A stretch of 64,000 nucleotides of DNA from Hyphomicrobium sp. (GCA_002928515.1 PERI01000002.1:310001-374000); one strand, 5' to 3'; positions 9,716 through 19,953 are shown, numbered from the stretch's first letter. Numbers and translations: made by a program. Notes: generated from the sequence alone by a model not told the origin.

Positions 9716-9752
9716 AAAAATCGGCCGGAGCGATCGTCGCTTCGGCCGATTT
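9716..9752. terminator. Long hairpin terminator after amt
   Basis: A near-perfect hairpin (AATCGGCCGGAGCGA, loop TCG, then its complement with one G-T pair) has A-rich flank on the left and TTTGTT on the right. It sits between amt and the convergent dehydrogenase gene and can act on both strands. Confidence 0.8.
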
Positions 9753-9775
9753 GTTATGAGCGGATGGACAAATAA

Positions 9776-11119
9776 TTACGACTTTGGCGCTGACAGCGAC
9801 GAGGTATTTCCTGCACCCGTCACGCGCCAGATTTTGTTTCCAACATCATCGGCGACAAGGAGCGCTCCATCTTTGGCGATTTCCACGCCGACAGGTCGGC
9901 CTAGAGCGTTGCCATCGGCATCCAAAAAGCCGGTCAACACATCTTGTGGTTCACCATTCGGCTTGCCATTGGCGAACGGAATGAAGATGACTTTGTAACC
10001 ACTGGGGGGTTGGCGATTCCACGAGCCATGTTGGCCAATGAATGCGCCGTTGGAGAAAGTTGCTGGCAAAGTCGAAGCGGGACCGAACGTTAGCCCGAGT
10101 GCCGCCGTATGCGCGCCAACTGCGTAGTCAGGCATGATGGCTTTGGCGACGAGATCGGGACGTTGTGGCTCAACGCGGGTATCGACGTTCTGTCCAAAAT
10201 AGCTGTAAGGCCAGCCATAAAAGCCGCCGTCTTTTACGGACGTGAGATAATCCGGAACCAAGTCATTGCCGAGTTCGTCGCGCTCGTTGACGACCGTCCA
10301 TAGCTCGCCGGTCGTGGGCTCGAATGCCATTCCATTGGGATTTCGCAAGCCAGAAGCAAACACGCGGGTTGCGCCTGTGGCTGCATCAACTTCTAAGATG
10401 GCCGCGCGATTTTCTTCTTCCGCCATGCCGTGCTCTGCAACATTGCTATTGGAGCCAACGGTCACAAATAACTTGCTTCCGTCTTTGCTGGCCATGACGT
10501 TTTTGGTCCAATGATGATTACGTGGACCGCCTGGTAAATCGGCGACTTTCTGTACCGCTGAAGTTATTTTTACATCTCCCGTGCGATAGGGAAATTTCAC
10601 GAGTGCGTCAGCGTTGGCGACGTACAGCGTCTCGCCAACGAGTGCCATGCCAAACGGTGAATTCAGACCTTCGATAAATGTGTGCTTGGTTGCCGGTCCG
10701 CCATTGTCTGAGGGACGCAGTAACGTGATGCGATTTGCGCTTTTTACGCCAGCACCTGCTTTGCCCATGAAATATTTCATGAACCAAGCTTTGATGCCTT
10801 TGTTGGCTTCTGGCCTTTCGGGTGCATTGGTCTCAGCGACGAGAACATCACCGTTCGGCAAGACATGCATCCAGCGGGGGTGATCGAGATCGGCAGCAAA
10901 TTCGCTGACAGACAAATTTGCAGCGGGGGTTGGTTTTCCGCCTTGCATCCATCCTTTTGCATCCGCCACTTTGACGGTAGGAATGAGACTGCTTTCCGGC
11001 TTAGGTAATGTCGGATTTGGTCCGTAGCCGATTTGTTGCTCAGCAATTGCGCCCGTTGTCTGTATACAAACAGCACACGTAATTGCGAATGCAGTTGAAT
11101 ATTTTCTGTTGCGCTTCAT
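9776..11119 (-). CDS. Exported sorbosone dehydrogenase-like beta-propeller protein
   Basis: The protein (447 aa) starts with a basic-hydrophobic signal peptide cut near residue 26 (AIA-EQ). The rest is a six-bladed propeller of the PQQ-dependent sugar/sorbosone dehydrogenase type: repeats with [54 protein letters not shown] and IGQHGSWNR. Members oxidise aldoses or sorbosone in the periplasm with PQQ, but the true substrate is rarely known. It is monocistronic. A second, distinct propeller dehydrogenase is at 31.7-32.9 kb. No PQQ synthesis genes are in the window, so the cofactor source is unknown. Confidence 0.85.
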   Translation of the reverse strand: MKRNRKYSTAFAITCAVCIQTTGAIAEQQIGYGPNPTLPKPESSLIPTVKVADAKGWMQGGKPTPAANLSVSEFAADLDHPRWMHVLPNGDVLVAETNAPERPEANKGIKAWFMKYFMGKAGAGVKSANRITLLRPSDNGGPATKHTFIEGLNSPFGMALVGETLYVANADALVKFPYRTGDVKITSAVQKVADLPGGPRNHHWTKNVMASKDGSKLFVTVGSNSNVAEHGMAEEENRAAILEVDAATGATRVFASGLRNPNGMAFEPTTGELWTVVNERDELGNDLVPDYLTSVKDGGFYGWPYSYFGQNVDTRVEPQRPDLVAKAIMPDYAVGAHTAALGLTFGPASTLPATFSNGAFIGQHGSWNRQPPSGYKVIFIPFANGKPNGEPQDVLTGFLDADGNALGRPVGVEIAKDGALLVADDVGNKIWRVTGAGNTSSLSAPKS

Positions 11120-11231
11120 CGCGTTTACAGCATCCCTTGATCAATGCGCCGTCGCCATCAAAATAGATTACGGCTGATACATTGAGGTACGCACGCGCGA
11201 TTGAAAAGTTCCCTGAACAGAGCGACCCTTC

Positions 11232-12209
11232 TCAATAAAGAGAAGGGACGTAGAGCGATTTCGGCACCGGCTCGCGTGTGTAATCGGGATTGTGCACGCG
11301 GGCAGGCAGAGCGATTGGATCGCGTTGCACGTCGTCATAGGGAATTTGACTGAGCAAATGTGCGATGCAGTTCAAGCGCGCGCGCTTTTTGTCATCCGCT
11401 TCGACGATCCACCACGGGGCCTCGGGTCGATGGGTGCGTTCAAGCATTGCTTCCTTGGCCTTGGTATAGGCCTCCCAACGACGCCGCGACTCCAAATCCA
11501 TCGGCGATAACTTCCATTGCTTGATGGGATCGTGGATGCGCATTTGGAAGCGGAGGTGCTGTTCGGCATCTGTAATCGAGAACCAATATTTCACCAGAAT
11601 GATGCCTGATTGAACGAGCATCTTTTCAAATTCTGGCACGGTGTGAAAGAATTCTTCGACGTCATTGTCGGTGCAAAAGCCCATGACGCGCTCAACACCT
11701 GCACGATTGTACCATGAGCGATCGAACAGCGTGATTTCGCCTGCGGCTGGGAGGTGAGGCACGTAACGCTGGAAATACCATTGTGTGCGTTCGCGCTCGC
11801 TTGGCGCTGGCAAGGCGACCACGCGCGCGACACGTGGGTTCAAGCGCTGGGTAATGCGCTTAATCACGCCGCCCTTACCTGCTGCGTCACGACCTTCAAA
11901 TATGACGACGACTTTGAGTTTTTTATGAACAACCCAATCTTGCAAGCGCACGAGTTCGCGCTGCAAACGAAACAGCTCTTTGAAATAGATTTGGCGATCG
12001 AGAAGCCCGGCATCGCTATCGCGATCTTCGCCATCGAGGAGTTTCGACAGACGGTCATCGTCCATTTCCATTTCAAATTCTTCATCGAAGCTATCGGCAA
12101 TTTCAGCTTCTACGCGAGCAGCGAGTGCGCGATCGTGTTTGTCTTGATCTTGGGTCATGTCAGCCTGTGTTTGATGTGCGCGCGGCGTGAGAATTTCTAA
12201 TGACGACAT
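11232..12209 (-). CDS. ppk2: Polyphosphate kinase 2
   Basis: PPK2 enzymes phosphorylate nucleotides with polyphosphate, or run the reverse. The 325-aa product has the P-loop GRDAAGKGG, the lid segment with ERERTQWYFQRYVPHLP, and a Walker B-like DRSWYNRA. The acidic N-terminal 60 residues are typical of class I members. An in-frame GTG at 12236 would add nine residues; I prefer the ATG at 12207-12209, but neither has a good ribosome binding site. A near-perfect inverted repeat (ACGGGCGT at 12222-12229 with ACACCCGT at 12233-12240) overlaps the alternative start and may be an operator. Single gene. Confidence 0.93.
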   Translation of the reverse strand: MSSLEILTPRAHQTQADMTQDQDKHDRALAARVEAEIADSFDEEFEMEMDDDRLSKLLDGEDRDSDAGLLDRQIYFKELFRLQRELVRLQDWVVHKKLKVVVIFEGRDAAGKGGVIKRITQRLNPRVARVVALPAPSERERTQWYFQRYVPHLPAAGEITLFDRSWYNRAGVERVMGFCTDNDVEEFFHTVPEFEKMLVQSGIILVKYWFSITDAEQHLRFQMRIHDPIKQWKLSPMDLESRRRWEAYTKAKEAMLERTHRPEAPWWIVEADDKKRARLNCIAHLLSQIPYDDVQRDPIALPARVHNPDYTREPVPKSLYVPSLY

Positions 12210-12236
12210 AGGGTAAATGTTACGGGCGTGTGACAC

Positions 12237-12560
12237 CCGTCATTGATCTCAGCTTCTGCAATTGAGAGGAATTGTTTCGGAATGTTTCAAATATCGCGGA
12301 GGTATTCGGCTCACATTTGGTTATTAAATTGCGTCATGTTGTCTTCAATTTCAGCATGGATTTCGCGCGATAGTCGCAGAAATTGACAAGCTTGAGCGTG
12401 TGCTCATCCGCTAACTCACCTCTTTCACTTAGAAAAATTCAATTCCCGCAATAGTTGTGCGCATTCAGTCGATATGCCGCGCGCAGGATTGTCCTCTTGT
12501 TTTCGCCTCATTACGCGGCTCGATGCCGAAATTGTTTGAAGCGAATACAGGAGAGTACAG
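12237..12560. other. Intergenic region between ppk2 and a small exported protein gene
   Basis: This 324-bp gap separates divergent genes, so it should hold both promoters. Apart from the imperfect inverted repeat at 12222-12240, I see no convincing promoter, operator or small gene. Confidence 0.5.
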
Positions 12561-13049
12561 ATGCGATTAGGATTATTCGCAGTGGCGCTGGCACTGGCTG
12601 CGCTGGTTGGCGGACCGAAAGCAGAAGCGCGTCCCTACTACGAAGAGACGGGCTATGGCGTTGAGTCGTGGGGCACACCCAATCGCGGGTATTCACAGCG
12701 CAGCAGATCGAACAGCCGGACATATCAAGTCCGTCGTTATGAAACGACTTCCTATGAAAGCCGTGGCCGCTATCGCGGTGGCGTTGGCCCGCGTCCTGGC
12801 CGTTGGTGTGGTTGGTGGATGCGCACGCAGCTCGGTGGCGGTCCGGAATTCAACTTGGCCCGCAACTGGCGCAAGTATGGTCGTCCATCTGGTCCGCAGG
12901 TCGGAGCGGTTGTGGTTTGGAACAGTCACGTCGGCATCATCACGGGTCGCGCTGCCAACGGTAAGTGGATCGTGAAGTCGGGTAATGACGGTGGCCGCGT
13001 TCGTGAGCGCGCACGCTCAGTCGCTGGCGCGACGTTCCGGGTCGGTTAA
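12561..13049 (+). CDS. Small exported CHAP/NlpC-like protein
   Basis: The 162-aa product has a clear signal peptide (residues 1-22, cut after EA or AEA) and then an Arg/Tyr/Ser-rich low-complexity stretch to about residue 75. The C-terminal part contains RWCGWWMR (cysteine about residue 90) and, about 45 residues later, NSHVGIITG. The Cys...His arrangement after GAVVVW is like CHAP-type amidase/endopeptidase folds, so a peptidoglycan hydrolase is possible. Activity is inferred only. Related small proteins are common in Hyphomicrobiales. A ribosome binding site (AGGAGAG) lies just before the ATG. A strong terminator follows. Confidence 0.8.
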   Translation: MRLGLFAVALALAALVGGPKAEARPYYEETGYGVESWGTPNRGYSQRSRSNSRTYQVRRYETTSYESRGRYRGGVGPRPGRWCGWWMRTQLGGGPEFNLARNWRKYGRPSGPQVGAVVVWNSHVGIITGRAANGKWIVKSGNDGGRVRERARSVAGATFRVG

Positions 13050-13089
13050 CACAGTTCAAGTAACTCGCTCTTCCCGTTTGGGACTTTAA

Positions 13090-13118
13090 GGCAAGCCGAG
13101 TTATCGGCTTGCCTTTTT
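13090..13118 (+). terminator. Rho-independent terminator
   Basis: Perfect 10-bp stem GGCAAGCCGA / TCGGCTTGCC with a GTTA loop, followed by five T residues, 41 bp after the stop of the small exported protein gene. Confidence 0.9.
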
Positions 13119-13132
13119 GCTTTGAAAGGCGA

Positions 13133-14131
13133 CTACAAATTGAGTTGGTAAGAGTGAGGAACCCAGCGAAAGCCCGAGCCCTGCAATCGCTCGACGTAAC
13201 CCATAGATGGGAACGGCATGTGATATCCGACTACTGGAAATTTTTCAGTCGCTGCCATCTCGAAGATTCGCTGACGCGTTAATGCGGCTTGAGCTTTGTC
13301 CACGTCGAAGGCGCAATGCCAATCTGGACGGGCCAATGATGCGACTTGATGATGTGCGCAGTCGCCCCACAACAAGAGCGATTGATTGTTGCTCTCGATT
13401 AGAAATGCGAGGTGACCAGGAGTGTGGCCGTACGCTTCGATTGCGCGAACGCCAGTGACGATATCTTCGCCCGGTTTAATAAACGAAAATCTATCCGCAA
13501 TCTGCTTTGTGTTGGTACGAAAAATGACTGCGAGTTTTTCTAGTTCGCCTGAGTGTTTACCTTCAGGAGCCCAAAAATCATAGTCGATTTGGCCGATGAA
13601 ATAGCGTGCATTCGGAAATAGCGGAGAACCGTTTTCCAACAATCCGCCGATGTGATCGGGGTGGCCATGACTAAGAACGACGATATCGATTTGCTCTCGT
13701 GCAAAACCTGCAGGCGCTAACTGTTTTGCTAGCCATCCGCCGTTTGGGCGCGGTACAAATCCGTTTTCGCCATTGCCAGTATCGAACAAGATAAGTTCTT
13801 TGCCAGTGTTAATCAGCGTTGGCGAAAAACCCGGTTGATACTTTTTCTCTGGAAGTCGATTGTCACGCATCAACTGCTGCACATCAGCTTCTGATGTGTT
13901 TGCGCCGATGATGGGATACGGCCCATCAATAAAGGCCTCAGAGTCTGAAATGGTCGTGATTTCGAATGCACCAAGTTTGCAACGGTAGAATTTTGGTTGG
14001 GCCAATCCGATGAATGGCGCTGCCGCAAACGCTCCAGGGATCGAGCTATTTGCTACAATCGTTGCGAGTCCTGTAGCTAGACCTGATACCATCACGTCGC
14101 GTCGGTTAGGTGTTTTAGTTTGTTTATGCAT
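13133..14131 (-). CDS. Tat-exported metallo-beta-lactamase-fold hydrolase
   Basis: The MBL fold uses one or two metals to hydrolyse varied substrates. The metal-binding motif SHGHPDH is present (HxHxDH), with later histidine/aspartate ligands in GHTPGHLAF, GDCAHH and YHMPFPS. From the ATG at 14129-14131 the N-terminus has the twin-arginine motif NRRDVMVSG followed by a hydrophobic segment and AFA, so export by Tat is likely. A GGAG ribosome binding site lies about 11 bases upstream. The longer in-frame start at 14212 would overlap the divergent AraC gene. The substrate is unknown; lactonase activity is possible for this subfamily. The divergent AraC-type gene may control it. Confidence 0.85.
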   Translation of the reverse strand: MHKQTKTPNRRDVMVSGLATGLATIVANSSIPGAFAAAPFIGLAQPKFYRCKLGAFEITTISDSEAFIDGPYPIIGANTSEADVQQLMRDNRLPEKKYQPGFSPTLINTGKELILFDTGNGENGFVPRPNGGWLAKQLAPAGFAREQIDIVVLSHGHPDHIGGLLENGSPLFPNARYFIGQIDYDFWAPEGKHSGELEKLAVIFRTNTKQIADRFSFIKPGEDIVTGVRAIEAYGHTPGHLAFLIESNNQSLLLWGDCAHHQVASLARPDWHCAFDVDKAQAALTRQRIFEMAATEKFPVVGYHMPFPSMGYVERLQGSGFRWVPHSYQLNL

Positions 14132-14187
14132 CGCGTCGCTGCTCCTCAAACTTCTGAATTGTCTAACGCCCTTTGCTGCACTAGGGC

Positions 14188-15024
14188 ATGTCGGATGAGT
14201 TTTGTCGGACACTAGCGATGACGTCTTCGAAACGCTTGTATGAACGTGCTGTGAAAAACGAAGCGCCTTTGGCGCCGCTTTGGCATGTCGGTGATGGAAA
14301 AATGTTGTTTGCTGGATGTCTCGGACGCAATGTCATGCATAGTCACAGCGTGCCGGTGCTACTTGCAGCAATATATGAAAAGTTTGTCTTGCGCATTGGT
14401 GGATGTAAGTGGGTGTATTGTCGGACTGCCGTTATCCCCGCGGGTACGGCTTACGAGTTTGATGCGGGCCATCGACCGCTCGCTGTTATTTACTTGGAAC
14501 CAAACGTTGCGTCGGCTGATGCGCTATTGCCGTTTGTTCGGACGGAATGCGAGATGAGTGGGGCGGTGGTTGGTCAGGGTGGTCAATTAGGTTTGATACG
14601 TGATCTGTATGAAACTGCTGATAGCCCGCAATGGGTCTGCCAAGCCTTAGATGACCTTATCGGTTTCTCAAAGGTAAAGGGTGCGCGCTTGCGCGACGAA
14701 CGTATTGCGCGCGCTGTCGATAGCTTATCTCAGCCCAACGGGCATACCCTTTCTATCGACGACATCATAGCACAGATCGGTCTTTCACCGTCGCGCTTCC
14801 AACATCTTTTTACTCAGTTTGTCGGTGTGCCGTTTCGTAGTTATAGATCATGGTCACGAATGAGGTTTGCTGTTCGAGAGATTATTGCGGGCAGTAATTT
14901 TACCACTTCCGCGCATGCGGCTGGTTATTCAGATCAATCGCACTTTGCTCACGATTTCAGGCGTATCTTTGGGGCGCCCGCATCGTGCAGCTTGGCAAAT
15001 GTGCGGCAGTCGCCCTTACCATGA
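14188..15024 (+). CDS. AraC-family transcriptional regulator
   Basis: The C-terminal ~95 residues (about 180-275) form the double helix-turn-helix of AraC/XylS regulators: SIDDIIAQIGLSPSRFQHLFTQ and then AAGYSDQSHFAHDFRRIFG. The N-terminal 170 residues look like a cupin-type ligand domain. The gene is divergent from the MBL-fold hydrolase with only 56 bp between their starts, so it likely controls that gene and itself. An internal ATG at 14218 is an alternative start, ten residues shorter. The length, 278 aa, is normal for the family. The effector is unknown. Confidence 0.9.
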   Translation: MSDEFCRTLAMTSSKRLYERAVKNEAPLAPLWHVGDGKMLFAGCLGRNVMHSHSVPVLLAAIYEKFVLRIGGCKWVYCRTAVIPAGTAYEFDAGHRPLAVIYLEPNVASADALLPFVRTECEMSGAVVGQGGQLGLIRDLYETADSPQWVCQALDDLIGFSKVKGARLRDERIARAVDSLSQPNGHTLSIDDIIAQIGLSPSRFQHLFTQFVGVPFRSYRSWSRMRFAVREIIAGSNFTTSAHAAGYSDQSHFAHDFRRIFGAPASCSLANVRQSPLP

Positions 15025-15142
15025 AGCACTAATCAAAACATGTTTGGCGATAAAAGCACGTTGCCTTGTTTTTGCCCTAAGTGTTTGACGTCAATGTATT
15101 TGGCTCATTGAGTTGATTTGGGAATTGGGTCTGGGGGTGGTC

Positions 15143-15997
15143 GTGTTGAAGCCGAGCATTATTTTGCCGGTGGTCCTCGCTCTAAGCGGTCTTGCTATCG
15201 GCGGCTTTTGGTTTGGTATGAGCAGCACACCTAATGCCGAAGAGCGTGCGCGCGTCGCTGCCTTGCAGCCTGTTGACCTTGTGCGGGCACCGATGGTCCG
15301 TGCGCCGCGATTTGTCGAAGGCGACACCGCATCTATTGCGCGCGAAATCCAGAAAGAGCTCAATCGTGTGGGTTGTTACGATGGTGCCATCAATGGCCTT
15401 TGGTCTGCGCGCACGCGCCAGTCGATGAAGGACTTTATCGATGGCGTCAACGCGCGTCTGCCGATCGATAAGCCGGATGAGGTCTTGCTCAGTCTCGTGA
15501 TGGGTCAGTCAGAGATTGTATGCGGTGGTGGGCCAACGCAGGCGGCCAACGTGCAAACCGACACACAAACCGAACCGGGCACCAGCTCCGTACACATTGT
15601 ACCGGTTGTGACCGCTCTAGTGCCCAGCGACGGACTTGTTGCTCAGGATCATCGTCAGTCGCGTGACAACGATATTTCTGCCGGTGCAACAGCGATAGCA
15701 GCCGCTGCCGCTACGGCTGTTGCGATTGCGCCGGTTCGTAGCGATCTGCCGGGCAAAAGCCAGCCGCTGGAAATCTTGCAAGGCAGTTCAGAGCCGATGG
15801 TGTCGGCTGCTCGTGTCGTGCCGCCCGATGCAGAGGCTATCCGTGACGACCAAGCCCATATTCGATCAGACCAGAAGACATCGAAACATCAAAAGCGAAC
15901 CCGACGCAGCTCAAGGTATAAAAACAAGACGCCTAAATATATGCGATCATTTGTACGCAGCGTGAAGGGCACGCTGGCATCCTTCGGGATACGGTGA
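15143..15997 (+). CDS. Membrane-anchored protein with peptidoglycan-binding-like domain
   Basis: One N-terminal membrane helix (about residues 5-24 from this GTG start) is followed by a small domain around residues 60-115, with EIQKELNRVGCYDGAINGLW, which has the helical pattern of a PG_binding_1-like repeat. The remaining 160 residues are low-complexity, Ala/Thr-rich, and end in a strongly basic tail (Lys/Arg). The start is uncertain: TTG at 15113 and GTG at 15137 are in frame; GTG 15143 follows a G-rich stretch. Such proteins are frequent in Hyphomicrobiales and have no assigned role. Cell-envelope location is inferred. Confidence 0.72.
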   Translation: MLKPSIILPVVLALSGLAIGGFWFGMSSTPNAEERARVAALQPVDLVRAPMVRAPRFVEGDTASIAREIQKELNRVGCYDGAINGLWSARTRQSMKDFIDGVNARLPIDKPDEVLLSLVMGQSEIVCGGGPTQAANVQTDTQTEPGTSSVHIVPVVTALVPSDGLVAQDHRQSRDNDISAGATAIAAAAATAVAIAPVRSDLPGKSQPLEILQGSSEPMVSAARVVPPDAEAIRDDQAHIRSDQKTSKHQKRTRRSSRYKNKTPKYMRSFVRSVKGTLASFGIR

Positions 15998-16083
15998 TAG
16001 TCGGGCTTATCGGTGCTTGGCATAGACTGTTGGGCTAATCCCCGGTATGGCGACATTCGATATTCTCACCGCACAAAGTCTTG

Positions 16084-17295
16084 ATGTCCCATTCCATCCA
16101 CACGTTGACCTCCGGCGCGATCCTTTCGCCATTTACGCAGCTTCGACGTTTGCTGTCCGGCGTAGAGCCTGGTCATGCTCAGCCGATCGAGCTGACAATT
16201 GGCGAACCGCGTGAGGCGATGCCTCAATTTATTTCGACCAAACTCAACGAAGCTTTCGACCTTTACGGCAATTATCCACCTATTCGTGGTTCGGACGCAC
16301 TCAAAAGCGCGATTGCTGGTTGGTTGGCGCGACGTTACGCGATTGCAGGCGGCGTCGATCCAGCGCGCGAAATTTTGGTTCTGAATGGCTCGCGCGAAGG
16401 ATTGTTTTTCGCGTGCATTCCGGCGGTCGGTCGAAAATCCATTTCGCAGCAACCTGCGATCCTGATGTGCAATCCTTTTTATTCAGCCTATGTCGCTGGC
16501 GCATTGGCGGTTGGCGCCGAAGCCGTGCCGCTGAATGCCACGCGCGCGACCGGCTATCTGCCAGACCTCGATGCGTTGTCTGATGATCGCGAGCTGCTTT
16601 CGCGCACGGCGGCGTTGTTCATTTGCTCGCCTGCCAATCCGCAAGGCGCGGTTGCAAGCGCGGTTTACATTCGCCAGGCTCTGGAGTTGGCGCGTGCCTA
16701 CGACTTCATGCTGTTCTTCGATGAGTGTTATTCGGAAATTTATACAGATGTTGCGCCGACCGGGGCGCTGGAAGTTGCCGCAGCAACGCCAGGGCGGCTC
16801 GCCAATCTCGTTGTCTTCAACTCGCTGTCCAAGCGTTCCAACTTGCCTGGATTACGCAGCGGATTTTGCGCGGGCGATGCCACGTTTCTCGAAAGCTTCG
16901 CCGAAATTCGCAACATGTGCGCACCTACAGTGCCAGGACCCGTGCAACACGCATCGGCCGCTGCATGGGATGATGAAGTCCACGTCGAACTCACGCGGGC
17001 AGCCTATAAAGAAAAATTCTCTATTGCAGACAATATGTTAAGCGACAATTACGGTTACAAGCGCCCCGCTGGCGGGTTCTGCCTTTGGCTCGATATGAGT
17101 CAATTCGGTGGGGGAACTGAAGCGGCGGTAACCTTATGGAAACGCGTGGGCGTCAAAGTCATTCCAGGTCGCTTTCTGGCCCTGACCGGCCGTGACGGAA
17201 CCAACCCTGGCGTGGACTATGTTCGCGTCGCCCTGGTTCAAGATCCCGCAACGATCCGGGAAGCGCTCGAACGCACGATGTCCGTGCTGCGTTGA
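16084..17295 (+). CDS. dapC: PLP-dependent aminotransferase, DapC-like
   Basis: This class I/II aminotransferase (403 aa) has the fold-type I features: substrate loop near YPPIRG, NPFYSAYVAGA, the DECYSE block with the aspartate that contacts the PLP nitrogen, and the Schiff-base lysine in SLSKRSNLPGLRSG. Similar alphaproteobacterial proteins are called N-succinyldiaminopimelate aminotransferase, an enzyme of lysine and peptidoglycan precursor synthesis. The window also holds asd, dapB and dapF, which fits, but they are not linked to it. The ATG at 16084 follows an in-frame TTG at 16081. It stands directly before ftsK with a 27-bp gap, so they may be co-transcribed. Confidence 0.82.
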   Translation: MSHSIHTLTSGAILSPFTQLRRLLSGVEPGHAQPIELTIGEPREAMPQFISTKLNEAFDLYGNYPPIRGSDALKSAIAGWLARRYAIAGGVDPAREILVLNGSREGLFFACIPAVGRKSISQQPAILMCNPFYSAYVAGALAVGAEAVPLNATRATGYLPDLDALSDDRELLSRTAALFICSPANPQGAVASAVYIRQALELARAYDFMLFFDECYSEIYTDVAPTGALEVAAATPGRLANLVVFNSLSKRSNLPGLRSGFCAGDATFLESFAEIRNMCAPTVPGPVQHASAAAWDDEVHVELTRAAYKEKFSIADNMLSDNYGYKRPAGGFCLWLDMSQFGGGTEAAVTLWKRVGVKVIPGRFLALTGRDGTNPGVDYVRVALVQDPATIREALERTMSVLR

Positions 17296-17322
17296 AATGA
17301 GTTCGTTCGCGCTGGATTGTTT

Positions 17323-19953
17323 ATGTCGCTGGATACAAGAGGCATTGATCCTCAACGGCTGTTCCCGCAGTCGATGGAGGACCGGCTTATAGGCTGGCTC
17401 GGCCGTGCAGGAGGTCTTTTCCTTCTTGCAGGTGTGGCTGTGCTTTGGGCGTGTCTGCTGTCTTGGTCTGTCACTGACCCAAGCCTGACGCATGCGACGG
17501 CGACTGAGCCGCGCAACTGGCTTGGACCGTTGGGTGCGATCCTTTCCGATCTGCTTTTGCAAACTTTGGGGTTTGCGGCGGCGCTTGCGCTCCTTGCGCC
17601 CGTCATGTGGAGCTTAGAATTGCTCAGTGCGGAGCGCATCGAGCACGGCCGTGGCAAGTTGGGTTTTTATCCGTTGTCGGTACTGGCCTTGGCGGGCGCG
17701 CTATCGGCATTGCCTGTGGTTGCGAGTTGGCCGCTGCATCATGGCTATGGCGGCGTCATCGGCGATGGCGTGTTGCGCCTTGTGGCTAGCCTATTTGCAT
17801 TTGTGAATGCTCAGCGTTCCGGTCTGGCTGCTGGCGTCCTTTTATGGATCGTGGCGCTCGCATTGTGGGCACGCTCCATCGGCTTCGATAGTGAAGCAGC
17901 GGTGCACACTGTGCGCAGAGCTTTGCAGAATTATTTCCGTGACCGGCACGTGCGTGCGGTGAGAACCACACAGCGCGTTGAGACACTCTATGATGAACAT
18001 GTGGATACGCAGCATCCCTCATTTGAAGATATCGATCAGCGTATTGAACCTGAATTCGATCATACTGATGGCTTAGCTTCAGGTCAGCTCTTGAGAGAGC
18101 CTCTTGGTCCGCACAGCGTTGTGCCGCGCGAATATCGCGGATCAGGAAGAGATCATCGGCACAATCCTAGCAACGCGGCTTGGGGCGAAGAACCAGCATT
18201 TCCATTTTTGCCGGGTGCCGATACCGCTCGCACATCGCACATCGCAACGGATGACCTTTCACCGCGAGAGACAACATTCGATGCATTTACAGATGCTGAA
18301 AGCCAAGCCATCGCGCAAAGGTTCGCACCCGCGCGTGCGGATCGTAAACCGAGCGTCGCACCGAAACCGAATGTAAAATCAGTTCTGAATAAGAACTCTC
18401 AAACTGCAGCGGTAGCCAGCCCTCCAACACGTCGCAGACCGGAACCCGGTTGGCAGCGGCCGTCGTTGAATTTGTTGATGCGTCCGGTGCCGACAAAGCC
18501 AGGGGCAGAATTTACCCAGTCGGCTCTGCGCGGCCATGCGCGATTGCTCGAAGACGTCTTGGGTGATTTCGGCGTCAAAGGCGAAGTCAAAGACATCAAG
18601 CCCGGCCCGGTGGTCACTTTGTATGAGTTGGAGCCTGCGCGCGGCACGAAATCTTCGCGGGTTATTGGATTGGCTGACGACATTGCACGCTCGATGAGTT
18701 TGGCGAGTGTGCGTGCTGCTGTCGTTTCTGGTCGCAATGCCATCGGCCTTGAATTGCCGAATATGCGTCGCGAGCCGGTGCTGCTGCGCGAAATTTTGGA
18801 ATCGGAAGCTTACAAAGCGAGCGATGCGACTCTGCCACTTGTGCTGGGCAAGAGCATCGGTGGCGAGCCTATCGTCACAGATCTCTCACGGATGCCGCAT
18901 TTGCTTGTGGCTGGTACCACCGGATCGGGCAAGTCGGTTGGCATCAACGCGATGGTGTTATCGCTGCTTTATAGGCATGCGCCCGAAGACTGCCGTCTCA
19001 TCATGATCGATCCGAAGATGTTGGAACTGTCGGTTTACAACGGCATCCCACATTTATTGACGCCGGTTGTGACCGATCCGCAAAAGGCAGTTGCGGCTTT
19101 GAATTGGGCCGTGTCGGAAATGGAAGAGCGCTATAAGCGTATGGCGTCACTGTCGGTCAGAAATATTGACGTGTTCAATAATCGCATTCGCAATGCCAAA
19201 AAACGCGGTGAGTTGTTGTCCCGCACGGTGCAAACCGGTTTCGATCAGTCCGGTCGCGCTGTGTTTGAAAATCAGACGATGGACCTTGCACCACTTCCCC
19301 ACATCGTCATCGTCGTCGATGAATTCGCCGACCTGATGATTGTTGCTGGCAAAGATGTGGAGCAAGCTGTGCAGCGCTTAGCGCAGATGGCGCGCGCTGC
19401 CGGCATTCATCTGATCATGGCCACTCAACGACCGTCGGTTGATATCATTACCGGTACGATCAAAGCGAATTTCCCAACGCGAATTTCTTTTAAAGTGACG
19501 TCGAAGATCGATAGCCGGACGATATTGAACGACCAGGGTGCAGAGCAATTGCTGGGCCAAGGCGATATGTTGTTCTCGACCGGGGCTGGTCAAATAATGC
19601 GTGTGCACGGCGCGTATGTTGCCGACGAAGAGGTCGAGGCGATTGCCGATGCTTTGCGGCGTCAGGGCACACCCATTTATGTCGATGGCATACTCGATGC
19701 ACCGAAAGTTTCGGAGATTGCCAGCGGTGCGCGTGAAACGAGCGACGATGACTTGTACGATCGTGCGGTTGCCATCGTGCTGCGTGACCGCAAAGCATCG
19801 ACCAGTTACCTACAACGACGGTTATCGATTGGATATAACCGCGCGGCTGATCTCATCGAGCGTATGGAACGTGAAGGTTTGATTTCCGCTGCCAACAATG
19901 TCGGGCGTCGCGATATTCTGGTTGCTGGAAGCGGTAGTGCTGATGCGGCCTAG
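17323..19953 (+). CDS. ftsK: DNA translocase FtsK
   Basis: FtsK couples septation to chromosome segregation by pumping DNA at the septum toward dif. The 876-aa protein has four to five N-terminal membrane segments (about residues 25-190), a variable linker (190-390) with acidic and basic stretches, and the RecA-like motor with Walker A GTTGSGKSVG (about residue 531) and the DEFADLM Walker B region. The last ~65 residues are the winged-helix gamma domain that reads KOPS sites. I chose ATG 17323 over an in-frame TTG six bases earlier. It follows the dapC-like gene and precedes a lolA-like gene. Confidence 0.96.
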   Translation: MSLDTRGIDPQRLFPQSMEDRLIGWLGRAGGLFLLAGVAVLWACLLSWSVTDPSLTHATATEPRNWLGPLGAILSDLLLQTLGFAAALALLAPVMWSLELLSAERIEHGRGKLGFYPLSVLALAGALSALPVVASWPLHHGYGGVIGDGVLRLVASLFAFVNAQRSGLAAGVLLWIVALALWARSIGFDSEAAVHTVRRALQNYFRDRHVRAVRTTQRVETLYDEHVDTQHPSFEDIDQRIEPEFDHTDGLASGQLLREPLGPHSVVPREYRGSGRDHRHNPSNAAWGEEPAFPFLPGADTARTSHIATDDLSPRETTFDAFTDAESQAIAQRFAPARADRKPSVAPKPNVKSVLNKNSQTAAVASPPTRRRPEPGWQRPSLNLLMRPVPTKPGAEFTQSALRGHARLLEDVLGDFGVKGEVKDIKPGPVVTLYELEPARGTKSSRVIGLADDIARSMSLASVRAAVVSGRNAIGLELPNMRREPVLLREILESEAYKASDATLPLVLGKSIGGEPIVTDLSRMPHLLVAGTTGSGKSVGINAMVLSLLYRHAPEDCRLIMIDPKMLELSVYNGIPHLLTPVVTDPQKAVAALNWAVSEMEERYKRMASLSVRNIDVFNNRIRNAKKRGELLSRTVQTGFDQSGRAVFENQTMDLAPLPHIVIVVDEFADLMIVAGKDVEQAVQRLAQMARAAGIHLIMATQRPSVDIITGTIKANFPTRISFKVTSKIDSRTILNDQGAEQLLGQGDMLFSTGAGQIMRVHGAYVADEEVEAIADALRRQGTPIYVDGILDAPKVSEIASGARETSDDDLYDRAVAIVLRDRKASTSYLQRRLSIGYNRAADLIERMEREGLISAANNVGRRDILVAGSGSADAA